A stretch of 64,000 nt of DNA. Source: Paenibacillus fonticola DSM 21315. GTDB lineage: Bacteria; Bacillota; Bacilli; Paenibacillales; Paenibacillaceae. Positions within the stretch are counted from its first letter, which is position 1; each line of letters starts with the position of its first letter. Made by a program: the position numbers and the translations under genes. The notes beneath the pieces were generated by a model. It was not told where the DNA came from and searched no databases. It was given only the letters and a program-made list of their open reading frames with translations. The stretch is from positions 1-64,000 of the forward strand of contig NZ_KB907249.1 of the NCBI RefSeq assembly GCF_000381905.1, read 5' to 3'. This document shows, in pieces, positions 52,624 through 61,512 of the stretch.

Positions 52624-54161
52624 ACGGCAAATTTCGGCTAGGCCTGAAGGGGAAGTTGTCTTTGTTGCTCGCCCTATTACTCGTTTTTGTCGTGACCTGC
52701 CTGAGTGTGCTGGTGCTGAGCGGCATCCGGGAGAACCAGCGGACCCTGCTGGAGCAGTCTTTTACCCGGCAGGCAGAAGCCGCCAATCTGCACGTGCGGG
52801 AGGAATATCTGACCGAAGGCAGGATGCAGCCGGAGCAGTTTATGAAGCAGTGGGGTCAACGGCTGGCCGTGGATTTGGGCGCACAAAGCGGTATGGCAGT
52901 GACGCTGTATACGGTGGACGGCACCTTTGCCGATACCTCGCTGCCATTTCACCCCCAGGCCGATGTGCAGGATGCTCTGCAATTTACAGCCCAAGGGCAG
53001 TCGGCGTACATTACCGAAGGGGATCAGTTGTTGTTTCTCGCTCCTCTCTACAATGCCGAGCAGCGTTTGGGCACGGTGCAGTTTCATGCTTCAATAGCTG
53101 GGCAAAATGCTTTTTACGCCCGAATTCGCCGGTTGTTTCTTCTTGCTGGAGCCGCCGTGCTTGGAATCGGTTTCCTCATCGGTTACGTCTATGTCCGGCG
53201 CCAGGTTAATGTCATTGACCGGCTGAACAGGGCGGCATCACAAATTGGGCAAGGCGCTTATCTATCGGCCCCTTCGGTCATCAGAAAGGATGAGCTGGGT
53301 GAGCTTGCCCAAGGAATCTATAAAATGAGCCGCAGTATTTCCACATCAGTCGGTGCTTTGCATGAAGAGAAGCAGAAGCTGCTTGATACGGTGGGACGAC
53401 TGCGAGAACTGGAGCAGCAGCAGAAGCAGTTCATCGGCAATATTAGCCATGAGTTGAAGACACCGTTAACCTCGATCATCGCGTACGCCGACCTGTTGAA
53501 TATGTACAGCGATGATCCTGCTCTGCTGGACGATGCCGGAAGGCGTATCCACGTGGAGGCGCAGCGGCTGTATAGTCTTGTAGAGAAGGCGCTGCAGTTG
53601 TCGGCGATGGATGTTTACGAGTTTGAGACACGAGCGGAGGCGGTTCCATTGCGTACTTTGCTGGAGGAAGCTGTGGCCCGGCTGCAAGGAAAGGCGGACA
53701 GCTGCGGGGTCACTATCCATACTTCGCTTGCTGCAGGAGAGGTATGGGCCGATCCTGAGAATGTGATGCATATCATGCTTAATTTACTGGACAATGCGGT
53801 GAAATATAACCGGCCAGGCGGACAAGTCCACCTGATTAACTACATTACAGTACAAGCAGATGGGACACAGCAGATGATCATCGAAGTTGCCGATACGGGA
53901 ATCGGTATTCCAGAGGAAGCCGTACTACGTATTTTCGATCCGTTTTATACAGTCAGCAAAGACCGTTCAAGAACCAGCGGTGGAACTGGACTTGGGTTAG
54001 CTCTGGTTCGTAATCTGGCCGAGAAGCAAGGAGGAACGGTACAGCTTGTCGAGACGGGTCCGGATGGGTCGTGTTTCATGGTGGAGCTTCCACTGCATGC
54101 TTCTGATTCGGAAAGAATAAAATATACACAAACTAACAAAGGCGAAGCTCGGAATGAATAA
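52620..54161 (+). CDS. Sensor histidine kinase (HAMP, HisKA, HATPase)
   Basis: Membrane kinase, 513 residues. Span 1 at about 12-33 (LSLLLALLLVFVVTCLSVLV), an extracellular domain of about 150 residues, span 2 at about 174-195, HAMP, then the H-box FIGNISHELKTPLTS (His near 281), and the N, G1, F and G2 boxes (LDNAVKYN, DTGIGIP, FDPFYT, GTGLGLALVRN). Start ATG overlaps the regulator stop. The stimulus is unknown; the downstream secreted lipoprotein and stalk-domain gene suggest a cell-envelope role. Confidence 0.92.
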   Translation: MNGKFRLGLKGKLSLLLALLLVFVVTCLSVLVLSGIRENQRTLLEQSFTRQAEAANLHVREEYLTEGRMQPEQFMKQWGQRLAVDLGAQSGMAVTLYTVDGTFADTSLPFHPQADVQDALQFTAQGQSAYITEGDQLLFLAPLYNAEQRLGTVQFHASIAGQNAFYARIRRLFLLAGAAVLGIGFLIGYVYVRRQVNVIDRLNRAASQIGQGAYLSAPSVIRKDELGELAQGIYKMSRSISTSVGALHEEKQKLLDTVGRLRELEQQQKQFIGNISHELKTPLTSIIAYADLLNMYSDDPALLDDAGRRIHVEAQRLYSLVEKALQLSAMDVYEFETRAEAVPLRTLLEEAVARLQGKADSCGVTIHTSLAAGEVWADPENVMHIMLNLLDNAVKYNRPGGQVHLINYITVQADGTQQMIIEVADTGIGIPEEAVLRIFDPFYTVSKDRSRTSGGTGLGLALVRNLAEKQGGTVQLVETGPDGSCFMVELPLHASDSERIKYTQTNKGEARNE

Positions 54162-54222
54162 GATCATCCGGGCTTTTCGGCGTGATCGAGTTCAAAATAC
54201 GGATTCACAGCTTCACGGATTG

Positions 54223-54276
54223 TTTACAAGTTCGTTACAAGTCAGATATTTTTAGGAAATATTGTCTCTCTATACT
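54223..54276 (+). promoter_or_regulatory. Direct-repeat operator and weak promoter
   Basis: TTTACAAG (54223) and GTTACAAG (54234) are repeated with an 11-bp period, followed by a poor -35 and -10 TATACT (54271-54276). This layout, with tandem half-sites one helical turn apart above a weak -35, is typical for activation by an OmpR-type regulator, such as the neighbouring one. Confidence 0.5.
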
Positions 54277-54375
54277 AAGGGACGTGGGGAACTTACAGCA
54301 GATTAAGCAGAGCATAACACGGATCAAAGCGGCCCGGCTCGGATCTGAATCACATTTTTTGGAAGGAGGGCCTCG

Positions 54376-55542
54376 ATGAAGACGAACAGAAGGAACTATA
54401 TCGCCGGACTGCTTGCTGCAACCTTGCTGGCAGCCGGCATGATATTGGGTTGTAATGCAGCGCAGGAAGGAAGAATAGCACCGGTTCGCAGCACGCCCGA
54501 TGTAGGAAGTCGCACCAGCACCGGGACGGGAGGAGGAAAACGTGAACTGACCGTAGTCAAAGAGGGCAAACCGCCTGCTGAGCAGGGAATTGCCGTGCAG
54601 CGCATACACCGGATTGAAGATGCAAATATAGAGAAATGGCTGTCAGACCATGAATTGGAGATCGAAGTGACCACATTGGAGAAGGAGGCGACTGCTGCGG
54701 AGGGAGCACAATATAGCCACCATCGGTTCCGTTTGGATCTGGAGACAGGACAGCGACAGAGCATTGCGGAGCAACCAGGAGCGAGTCGCGGAGAAGTTAT
54801 CAAATCATACTTATCGCCGGATGGGAAATACAGCTTCATTCAGACCTGGGAGAACAAATATACGGCCGTGAACGCGATCGAAAATATAGCTACAGGTGAA
54901 CGGCGTGAGGTCACGGTTGATAATTATATAGAAGTGGGCGGTTGGCTCAATAATGACTCCTATATTCTGGCCGCCGGCTCGATGGAAGACTTAGGTGTGA
55001 TATGGAAGATTTCCGTGGACGGTACCCGGGAAAAGATCGAGTTACAGGATAACGAAGTAGATTACTTCATCCAATCCCAATTTGCTGTGGGTAATGGGCA
55101 AATATATTACACAGACGCCAAAAGCCGCCTGAAAAGCTTTACCCCCACACAAACTCGGCCAACCGTGCTAGCCACGGATATCTCTACCTTGAGCCTGTCT
55201 CCTGACAGTCAGCGGATTGCCGTCACCTCAAGGCGCGACGGGCAGGAAAAAGATAGCCTTCTCATCTATGATACGAGTGGTCATGTACAAGGCTTACAGA
55301 TCGGTAAAGGTGATGTAGTGTCCCGTCAATCCTGGTCTCCCGATTCTTCCAAGCTGGCTTTCGCGGTTTATACTGAGGATCAGGGCGGCATGAATGGGAT
55401 CTATATTTTTGATACTGTCTCCGGCAAGGTATCGCCGCTAGGTTTATTGTATTACCCAACGTATCCGCTAAGCTGGAACCCTTCTGGCACAAGGCTCGGT
55501 ATTACTGAGGATGACACATATATTGTCGATTTCAAACTATGA
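54376..55542 (+). CDS. Secreted lipoprotein with beta-propeller-like repeats
   Basis: A 388-residue exported protein. The signal peptide carries a lipobox-like GMILGC (Cys near 26). The mature part has repeating beta-strands with WD/TolB-like features (LSPDSQRIAVTSRRDGQEKD, WSPDSSKLAFAV, PLSWNPSGTRLGITED), suggesting a beta-propeller. I do not recognise a named family. GGAAGGAGGGCCTCG is an excellent ribosome-binding site. It lies right behind the two-component genes and is followed 40 bp later by the stalk-domain protein, so the three may form one functional unit. Confidence 0.82.
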   Translation: MKTNRRNYIAGLLAATLLAAGMILGCNAAQEGRIAPVRSTPDVGSRTSTGTGGGKRELTVVKEGKPPAEQGIAVQRIHRIEDANIEKWLSDHELEIEVTTLEKEATAAEGAQYSHHRFRLDLETGQRQSIAEQPGASRGEVIKSYLSPDGKYSFIQTWENKYTAVNAIENIATGERREVTVDNYIEVGGWLNNDSYILAAGSMEDLGVIWKISVDGTREKIELQDNEVDYFIQSQFAVGNGQIYYTDAKSRLKSFTPTQTRPTVLATDISTLSLSPDSQRIAVTSRRDGQEKDSLLIYDTSGHVQGLQIGKGDVVSRQSWSPDSSKLAFAVYTEDQGGMNGIYIFDTVSGKVSPLGLLYYPTYPLSWNPSGTRLGITEDDTYIVDFKL

Positions 55543-55582
55543 TTATGTTCGGAAAAAAAGAGAAGAAAAAGGTGAGAGCGTT

Positions 55583-56281
55583 ATGAAAAAAACACTTTTG
55601 TCCCTTATCGTTGTGGGAATGGCTTTATCGGGAGCCGCCGGTGTGTATGCTGGAAGCAAGCTGGAGAAGATCAGCGCTTATCTGAATCACGGCATTACCT
55701 TTAAAGTAAACGGAGCCGTTCAATCCTTAACAGACCGTAATGGCAAACAGCTGGTGCCCATCACCTATCACAATACAACGTATCTGCCTGTGCGGGCCAT
55801 TTCCAACATGGCTGGAATCAATGTAGAGTTCGATGCCTCCAGCCAGCAGATTCGCCTGGAAACGAAACAGAGCGGCGATAACCAGCCTGCAGGTGAACTG
55901 ACAACGGTCAGCTACAATGAAGCACAGATTAAGGCGATTAAAAAAGCTTACGCTAACTTCGAATCCTTCGAGACGGCCTATGCTCCAAAGCAAATGACCG
56001 CAAACGACAGTTACGTTAAAGCGGAAGCTACGAGCGATGGAGTCCATTTAATCTTTAAGCATATGATTGTTAATGTGTCGCCACGGGATTATTCCGCTGA
56101 CTATGAATCCAAGGAGGTCAAGTTATCCAACGGCGTTAAAGCGAAGTGGTATACACCTTCCGATACACCGATGCTGGGTTTCCAACTGGACGACCGGACG
56201 GTAACGATTAGCTCCCCTGACGGTTACCTGAGCAGCGGTCAAATCGAGCAGGTGGCAGTTAGTGTGGCTAAACTGAAGTAA
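55583..56281 (+). CDS. Copper amine oxidase N-terminal (stalk) domain protein
   Basis: Secreted 232-residue protein. Signal peptide MKKTLLSLIVVGMALSGAAG with an Ala cleavage site. A stalk domain follows (ITFKVNGAVQSLTDRNGKQL ... TYLPVRAISNMAGINVEFDA), common on Paenibacillus surface proteins; it has no catalytic role. The second half (about 105-232) is an unassigned mixed alpha/beta region. Start is the ATG after AAGGTGAGAGCGTT; the frame reaches back to 55511 inside the previous gene but without such a site. Confidence 0.85.
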   Translation: MKKTLLSLIVVGMALSGAAGVYAGSKLEKISAYLNHGITFKVNGAVQSLTDRNGKQLVPITYHNTTYLPVRAISNMAGINVEFDASSQQIRLETKQSGDNQPAGELTTVSYNEAQIKAIKKAYANFESFETAYAPKQMTANDSYVKAEATSDGVHLIFKHMIVNVSPRDYSADYESKEVKLSNGVKAKWYTPSDTPMLGFQLDDRTVTISSPDGYLSSGQIEQVAVSVAKLK

Positions 56282-56305
56282 GTATGAATTGATAAATAAC
56301 AAAAT

Positions 56306-56334
56306 GCCCTCTGATGAATTTGAGATCAGGGGGC
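56306..56334 (+). terminator. Hairpin after the stalk-domain gene
   Basis: GCCCTCTGAT and ATCAGGGGGC pair over 10 bp (one G-T) with no clear T tract, so its terminator strength is uncertain. A second hairpin with a T6 tail follows at 56454-56477 (GGATGGC/GCCGTCC). Confidence 0.6.
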
Positions 56335-56453
56335 AGTTCGGATCTATATTTTCCTAGCAGGCGATCGAAATATTAAGAACAGAAAATAAGGCGCGCCAGT
56401 GTAATGAATAGGCCGGATGGAATTTCGGTTGGGGCTCACTTAGATCTTTATCG

Positions 56454-56477
56454 GGATGGCGCTAGCCGTCCTTTTTT
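56454..56477 (+). terminator. Rho-independent terminator before padR
   Basis: GGATGGC, loop GCTA, GCCGTCC (one G-T pair), then T6. The region 56335-56453 before it shows nothing else. Confidence 0.7.
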
Positions 56478-56516
56478 GATTGTTCGAGAAGTTCAGGAAA
56501 AATTTAAAGTAATAAT

Positions 56517-56573
56517 TTGACATACCAGCTACCTTGTATTACAATATAGCCACTAACATGTATTACAAGGTAG
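56517..56573 (+). promoter_or_regulatory. padR promoter with overlapping operator
   Basis: -35 TTGACA (56517-56522), 17-bp spacer, -10 TACAAT (56540-56545). CTACCTTGTA (56529-56538) lies within the spacer, and its inverted copy TACAAGGTAG is at 56564-56573. A repressor bound across this dyad would cover the promoter, fitting PadR autoregulation. Confidence 0.8.
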
Positions 56574-56595
56574 TTGGAGAAGAGGTGTTAGAACA

Positions 56596-56928
56596 GTGAT
56601 ACCATCACAGATGCTTAAGGGTACTCTTGAGGGATGCATCCTCAAGGTAATCAGCGTTAAAGAAACATACGGATATGAGATTTCTCAGGAGCTTCAGGGT
56701 TACGGTTTCTCTAACATATCGGAGGGAACGATTTATCCGCTGCTGCTTCGGATGGAGAAGAATGGTTACATTCAAGCCCAGTATCGTGATTCTTTAGTAG
56801 GCCCCAAAAGGAAGTATTTCTCGATTACTCCGATTGGTGAACAGGAGCTGGACAATTTCGTTGGCAGCTGGAAATTGCTTGAACGTGCAGTAAACCGACT
56901 TTTTACAGGTGGAGGGAAAGAAGAATGA
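56596..56928 (+). CDS. PadR-family transcriptional regulator
   Basis: A 110-residue repressor with the PadR winged helix: LKGTLEGCILKVISVKETYG, YEISQELQGYGFSNISEGTI, YPLLLRMEKNGYI and GPKRKYFSITPIGEQEL. The GTG start has AGAGGTG upstream. It is autoregulated, judging from the promoter operator. The last 4 bases overlap the next gene (ATGA), and the pair forms the usual PadR plus membrane-protein operon. Effector unknown. Confidence 0.92.
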   Translation: MIPSQMLKGTLEGCILKVISVKETYGYEISQELQGYGFSNISEGTIYPLLLRMEKNGYIQAQYRDSLVGPKRKYFSITPIGEQELDNFVGSWKLLERAVNRLFTGGGKEE

Positions 56929-57620
56929 ATAAACAAACGAAAATATTGAATCGGCAAAATAATGAATTAGATAAGAAGCTAGTTCCAGAGAATCAAACTA
57001 TAATGACCGATATGGTCTGTTACTTGCGTGTAGCGAACATTAGCGACTATGATCAGGAGCTTGTGCGCCATGATTTACTAGAAATCGTTCTGTCGGCACA
57101 GGAGCGCGGAGAGGAGATAAGCGCGGTTATCGGCGATGACTATAAACAATTTTGTGATGAGATCATAGCGTCTTTACCTGAGAAGAGCAAAAAAAGTAAG
57201 TGGTTGGATTTTGTTGACACTATACTGTTATGCTTGTCCGTTCTGGGTTTGATTCACCTTGTTCTGTCGAAAGATAGCTTCCAAGTATTCAAGCATTTAA
57301 TCACAGGAAAAAAAGATAATTTTATGATCTCATTCACCATTGGCGATATCATATCGTACGTTATTATTTTAGCGGCTTCTTTCGCGATTGTTCACTACAT
57401 TGGTAAAACATCTTTTAAATCTGTTGCCCAGAATACGGGAAGGGTTAAAAGATTCATCGTGGGCGGGGCCATTGGTGTCGGTATTATGGGCGGATTCATA
57501 CTGATCAATGCTCTTGGACGCCAGACGATGTTTCAGGTTCATGTTATTGCCCTTTGCATCGTTACTTTGTGCATGTATGCAGGTCATAAAATTCTGCAAA
57601 ACTATGTTCAAGCTAAGTAA
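56925..57620 (+). CDS. PadR-associated membrane protein (HAAS/DUF1129-like)
   Basis: A 231-residue protein. The first 85 residues form a soluble helical domain (LVRHDLLEIVLSAQERGEEI, SAVIGDDYKQFCDEIIASLP) like the HAAS-type domain found next to PadR proteins. Four predicted membrane spans follow (about 97-118, 140-165, 182-203, 207-225). Such partners are thought to respond to membrane or antibiotic stress, and the role here is inferred from that. It overlaps padR by 4 bases and ends at a strong terminator. Confidence 0.78.
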   Translation: MNKQTKILNRQNNELDKKLVPENQTIMTDMVCYLRVANISDYDQELVRHDLLEIVLSAQERGEEISAVIGDDYKQFCDEIIASLPEKSKKSKWLDFVDTILLCLSVLGLIHLVLSKDSFQVFKHLITGKKDNFMISFTIGDIISYVIILAASFAIVHYIGKTSFKSVAQNTGRVKRFIVGGAIGVGIMGGFILINALGRQTMFQVHVIALCIVTLCMYAGHKILQNYVQAK

Positions 57621-57630
57621 AATAGAAAGT

Positions 57631-57673
57631 GCGAGTTCCAGGGCCTGTACCCTAGGAGACTCGCTCTTTTTTT
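57631..57673 (+). terminator. Terminator of the PadR operon
   Basis: Branched stem with GCGAGT/ACTCGC at the base and inner GGG/CCC and CC/GG pairs, then TCTTTTTTT. The rest of 57674-57948 shows nothing I can name. Confidence 0.75.
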
Positions 57674-57948
57674 GCCGATTACACAGATGGGGGCTTCTTC
57701 TGTTTCTTTTACTGATAAACGCCGAGGAAACAGAGCTGCCAATAATAGCGGTCAGGATGCCATTAAGCAGGTTGAGGTGATAGCTGGCGGTCAGCATACT
57801 CAGGAAGCCGTGTTGCGGATTCATCTTTAAGCACAATAGCTTTGTTGCCGGCCCGGGATTTCACACTTTTTCCACGAATAGTAAAGTGCTGCGGTGGATT
57901 TGCCGATAATAGAGCTAAGCGTTAATGGATGAAAGGAGGCACAATGGA

Positions 57949-58302
57949 TTGGAAATTCGTGCAGCGATCGACGGTCAATTGACTGCGGAATTTGCTGCCT
58001 ACACTAAACTGGTGTTGGCCAACCGCATTCAAAGTCAAAAACGTGGAATCCGTATGGATGCCAGTATGAACTCCATGAGTTTTGAACAATTCATGCAAGC
58101 TATTCAAAAAGAGCAGACAGTCAATCACGGCTACGCCAGGCAAGTATCCCCCGATGAAGCAGCCAACAATCGCGTATATATGCAGTACAACGGGATGAAC
58201 GGTTTTGGACATCAACGGTTTGCTACGATTCAAAGGGCTTATGAATTAGGGTTGGTTGATTTCAGCGGAATTTTGATTTCTTCTTATCAAGCTGAGGCTT
58301 AA
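57949..58302 (+). CDS. Hypothetical protein, 117 aa
   Basis: A soluble protein without signal or membrane spans, starting LEIRAAIDGQLTAEFAAYTK and ending VDFSGILISSYQAEA, with methionine/asparagine-rich middle part (RMDASMNSMSFEQFMQAIQK). I do not recognise the family. The start is taken as TTG at 57949, nine bases after AAAGGAGG; an ATG at 57925 lies before this site and an ATG at 57942 is in another frame and stops after 12 codons. It has its own terminator shared with the convergent kinase gene. Confidence 0.62.
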   Translation: MEIRAAIDGQLTAEFAAYTKLVLANRIQSQKRGIRMDASMNSMSFEQFMQAIQKEQTVNHGYARQVSPDEAANNRVYMQYNGMNGFGHQRFATIQRAYELGLVDFSGILISSYQAEA

Positions 58303-58304
58303 GT

Positions 58305-58351
58305 AAATACCCTGACAGTACTGTAAATGCAGACTGTTGGGGTATTTATTT
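58305..58351. terminator. Bidirectional terminator
   Basis: AAATACCC-TG-ACAGT pairs with ACTGT-TG-GGGTATTT over about 13 bp with an internal mismatch, and A/T-rich on both sides. It serves the 117-residue gene and the convergent kinase gene. Confidence 0.75.
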
Positions 58352-58356
58352 TATTT

Positions 58357-59649
58357 TTAGGCTGGAGCAGATTGCTGTCTCTCAATATTAAAAAGTACAA
58401 TTTCTAGTTGAAAAAGCTGGTTGCGATAGGAAATATCCACTAGGCCGTTGTTGTCGTTAACGATCTTTTTAATATTTCTTAGGCCCAGGCCATGACGGCC
58501 TTGAGCATTCGGCTTCGTAGAATACAGTTCCCCTTGCCGATTTGTGCGAATTTCGTGAATGTAAGGATTTTGCATCCGCATAAATAAGCTGTCGTGGAGA
58601 TAATGCATTTGTATCTGGATATACCGGTCTTCATTCGTCATTTTCTGGACTGCTTCAATCGCATTGTCCAGCGCGTTCCCCAGCACGACACTGATTACTG
58701 CAGCGTCCAGAACGAGGTGCGGCGGTATGTTTAAATCGATAAGAAAAGGGATGCCGATTCTTTTGGCTGTCTGGGCTTTGTAATTGAGCATGGCGTCAAG
58801 GATGAGGTTCCCGCTATTGCACAACTCTGCTGGATGCCCGATATGTCCCAGCAATTTTTCGATTTCTTCTTTGCTTGTATTTTCGCCTTCCGATTGCAGA
58901 CGGGCATGCAGGCCAAGCAGTATATTTTTGAAATCATGCTGGAATCGGACGGTCTCCTCATGCCTTTCCTTAATAAACTGATATTGGTTGACATAGTATG
59001 TCATTTGCTGTTCGAGCAAGCGGCTTTTGTGCTGGGCGGAGTGCGCCTGCAGTACACGATCACACAATAGGAACACAAGGAAGTTGATGATGAGCAGCCC
59101 TATGGCTGAAATAGGAAAAAAGATTGGATAAGCTCGAAAAAACGGATGGTCCGATAATTGAATAACCCCCAGTATACTTATTATTGGGCAGAAAAAAAGG
59201 AACAGCCAGTACGATCCGGCCAGATTGCCGTCGCCAAAGGTGCGGGCTATGCGTACTGAAATATAAACGAGCATAAAGATGAGAAGTTTGGTAATAAAGA
59301 GCGAAATGACATAGCCGCTTGTTGAATAGATCGGCTGGATTACCGCATCGCTAAGCAAAATAAGGACAGTCATAAAAAGCGCGGTACAAACCCTCCATTT
59401 CAAATCCCCTCTGTAAAGGCATGACAGCAGTACAATCAAGCCGGTATTTAATAAGAGAAGAACAGAACCTGACCAGGGGCTGAAATGCAAGGCTGTATGG
59501 ATCGTAAAATAAAGCATGTAGCAGGCGGAAAGCCAGAGGCGGCTCTCCATGCGGCAGATGAAAAAATGACTGAAAAAATAGTGAATGATAAATAGCAGAA
59601 GCGGGAAAGTAGCCAGATAAAACAGTTCTTCCACGAACATATTATTCAA
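58357..59649 (-). CDS. AgrC-like sensor histidine kinase (GHKL)
   Basis: A 430-residue membrane kinase. Six to seven hydrophobic segments occupy residues 1-205. The cytosolic part has the phospho-acceptor His in VRFQHDFKNILLG and a GHKL ATPase with LGNALDNAIEAV and GLGLRNIKKIVNDNNG. The type is that of AgrC/ComD-like peptide sensors. It follows a LytTR regulator gene with an 8-base overlap, so regulator and kinase are translated together. No AgrB/AgrD peptide genes are present within the window, so the signal must come from elsewhere or be a foreign antibiotic peptide. Confidence 0.87.
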   Translation of the reverse strand: MNNMFVEELFYLATFPLLLFIIHYFFSHFFICRMESRLWLSACYMLYFTIHTALHFSPWSGSVLLLLNTGLIVLLSCLYRGDLKWRVCTALFMTVLILLSDAVIQPIYSTSGYVISLFITKLLIFMLVYISVRIARTFGDGNLAGSYWLFLFFCPIISILGVIQLSDHPFFRAYPIFFPISAIGLLIINFLVFLLCDRVLQAHSAQHKSRLLEQQMTYYVNQYQFIKERHEETVRFQHDFKNILLGLHARLQSEGENTSKEEIEKLLGHIGHPAELCNSGNLILDAMLNYKAQTAKRIGIPFLIDLNIPPHLVLDAAVISVVLGNALDNAIEAVQKMTNEDRYIQIQMHYLHDSLFMRMQNPYIHEIRTNRQGELYSTKPNAQGRHGLGLRNIKKIVNDNNGLVDISYRNQLFQLEIVLFNIERQQSAPA

Positions 59650-60379
59650 TGAGACTCCCCCTGAATTTCAAATATTTTTGCTTCACGCCGGCGCTCCTCT
59701 TCTCGCTGACCGGCAGTTCCACGCCGGTGACGAGCATTATCTTGTTATAGCTGAGCTGCCGGACAAAGTAAAAATTAACGATGTAGGACTGGTGTATTCG
59801 AATGAAATCGCTGGCGGGCAGCTTGTTCTCTTCTTCATTTAATGTGCTGTAGTAATCCAATTTCCCGTCCTTTGTGTAGAGATGCACTTTTCTGAGTTTA
59901 CTTTCCAAATACAAAATGTCCCGGAAGGGCACGAGCAGATCTTTCCCTTTTTGTTGTACGGCTAGGAAGTTTTTTTGACCCTGCTGCTGTCGGCGGATCG
60001 CTTTTTGCATGGCAGAGAAAAGCTTTCGTTTAAACGCCTCCGGTTCAATCGGTTTACGGATAAATCCCGATGGTCTAACATCGAACAGCTGCACATGATA
60101 CTGCTCATGGCTGGAAACATAAATAAGCTGTACCAGATCGTTATCGTCATCGGCTCTTAATCTATGCCCTGCCTGGATGCCATCCAGCTTCTCCATTTCA
60201 ATGTCCATAAAAACAATATCAAAGGGGCAGCCGTTTTCAATCGCTTTAGAGAAGCTTGCCCCCGAGCAAAACACTGACACCCCGACAGGATGCAAATTAC
60301 GGTTGGCCGCATCCAGAATCAGGCTCTCCATTTGTCCGGTTACCTGCAAATCATCATCGCAAACCGCGATACGAATCAC
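59642..60379 (-). CDS. LytTR-type response regulator (AgrA-like)
   Basis: A 245-residue regulator: receiver domain with IRIAVCDDDLQV and phospho-Asp in DIVFMDIEMEKLDG, then a LytTR DNA-binding domain (FRDILYLESKLRKVHLYTKD ... FIRIHQSYIVNFYFVRQLSY). The GTG start at 60379 is chosen because GGAAAGG lies nine bases upstream and the product then begins MIRIAVCDDD; longer in-frame starts exist to 60454. It precedes the AgrC-like gene and is divergent from the ABC exporter at 60589, its probable target. TAACG/CGTTA at 60535-60553 is a possible binding dyad in the gap. Confidence 0.9.
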   Translation of the reverse strand: MIRIAVCDDDLQVTGQMESLILDAANRNLHPVGVSVFCSGASFSKAIENGCPFDIVFMDIEMEKLDGIQAGHRLRADDDNDLVQLIYVSSHEQYHVQLFDVRPSGFIRKPIEPEAFKRKLFSAMQKAIRRQQQGQKNFLAVQQKGKDLLVPFRDILYLESKLRKVHLYTKDGKLDYYSTLNEEENKLPASDFIRIHQSYIVNFYFVRQLSYNKIMLVTGVELPVSEKRSAGVKQKYLKFRGSLIE

Positions 60380-60588
60380 AAAATCATTCCTTTCCATAAC
60401 TATCCACCCGATTATGATATTACATATTTGTGGAAATACAAGCCACAATATCACTTTGCTGTCCGCTATACCGGGGAATTCGCTCGAAAGTTACATTAAA
60501 ACCCGTATTTTTAACAAGCCGCGCCAGGGATGGATAACGGTATGTTATCGTTACTAGAGCAGAAAAGGACACAAGGGGGATCAGTTAA

Positions 60589-61512
60589 ATGCAGTGGAAT
60601 GCAACGGTCTTTGAAGCAAAAGGGTTAACGAAGCGGTATGGGCCAGCTTGTGCTCTTCAAGAAATCAACATGAGGATCAGGCCTGGGGAGATATACGGGT
60701 GCATTGGAGAGAACGGAGCAGGTAAAACGACGTTGATGCGGATCATTGGCGGACTTGTTCATCCGACGAGCGGAGAAATTTCGCTTTTTGGAATAAGCGA
60801 TCGATCCCAGCTTCATGCCGTAAGGCAGCAGATTGGGTTTCTCATTGATACGCCAGGTCTATATCCTCATTTAAATGCGGAGCAAAACCTGGCTTTTTAT
60901 TGCCATAATTACGGCATTACGGATCAGCGCAGAATAGCTGGCGTATTGGAACAAGTATCTCTGTCAGACACAGGGAACAAAAAGGTGTCGGAATACTCCT
61001 TGGGAATGCGTCAACGGCTTGGCCTCGCCATCGCCCTGTTGAATCAGCCGCAATTTCTTGTACTGGACGAGCCAATCAACGGTTTGGATCCATCCGGAAT
61101 CATCGAGTTGCGGAACATTTTAGAGCACTTGGCCAAGGAAAACGGCGTGGCGATTTTAATATCCAGCCATTTTTTAAACGAGCTGCAGTTATTGGCCACT
61201 ACATTTGGATTTATGCACAAAGGACGATTAATCCATGAGATTTCTGCCCGGGAGTTGCTGAAAACAGGGGGGACGCGAATATGCGTCCAAACCTCAGACC
61301 CTGCCGCCACGGCGGAAATCTTAAAGCGGGAGCTGCAAATCGCTGAAATCTCTATGACCAGCGCCGGGGACGTATATATTTCGAAAGAAAGCACGGATAT
61401 GGAAAAGCTGATGTCAGTGCTGCTAAGGCATAGCATTTCCATTCAAGGCATTCACCTGTCAACCCCAAATCTTGAGAATTATTATATGGATTTAATTGGA
61501 GGGAACAGTTGA
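60589..61512 (+). CDS. ABC transporter ATP-binding protein, BcrA-like
   Basis: Cytosolic ATPase, 307 residues. Walker A GENGAGKTTLM, Q-loop near FLIDTPGLYPHL, signature YSLGMRQRLGLA, Walker B FLVLDEPINGLDP and H-loop ISSHFLNEL. The C-terminal 80 residues are the family extension. Sequence type is that of bacitracin/lantibiotic resistance exporters. ATG follows AAGGGGGATCAGTTAA. Coupled to the permease: its TGA overlaps the next ATG (TGATG). It is divergent from, and likely controlled by, the LytTR regulator. Confidence 0.91.
   Translation: MQWNATVFEAKGLTKRYGPACALQEINMRIRPGEIYGCIGENGAGKTTLMRIIGGLVHPTSGEISLFGISDRSQLHAVRQQIGFLIDTPGLYPHLNAEQNLAFYCHNYGITDQRRIAGVLEQVSLSDTGNKKVSEYSLGMRQRLGLAIALLNQPQFLVLDEPINGLDPSGIIELRNILEHLAKENGVAILISSHFLNELQLLATTFGFMHKGRLIHEISARELLKTGGTRICVQTSDPAATAEILKRELQIAEISMTSAGDVYISKESTDMEKLMSVLLRHSISIQGIHLSTPNLENYYMDLIGGNS

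Noticed and set aside
57369-57836. Minus-strand frame with MNPQHGFLSMLTASYH, considered as an AgrB-like or membrane gene
   Set aside because: No ribosome-binding site, runs into the terminator and the antisense of a good gene, and lacks AgrB motifs.
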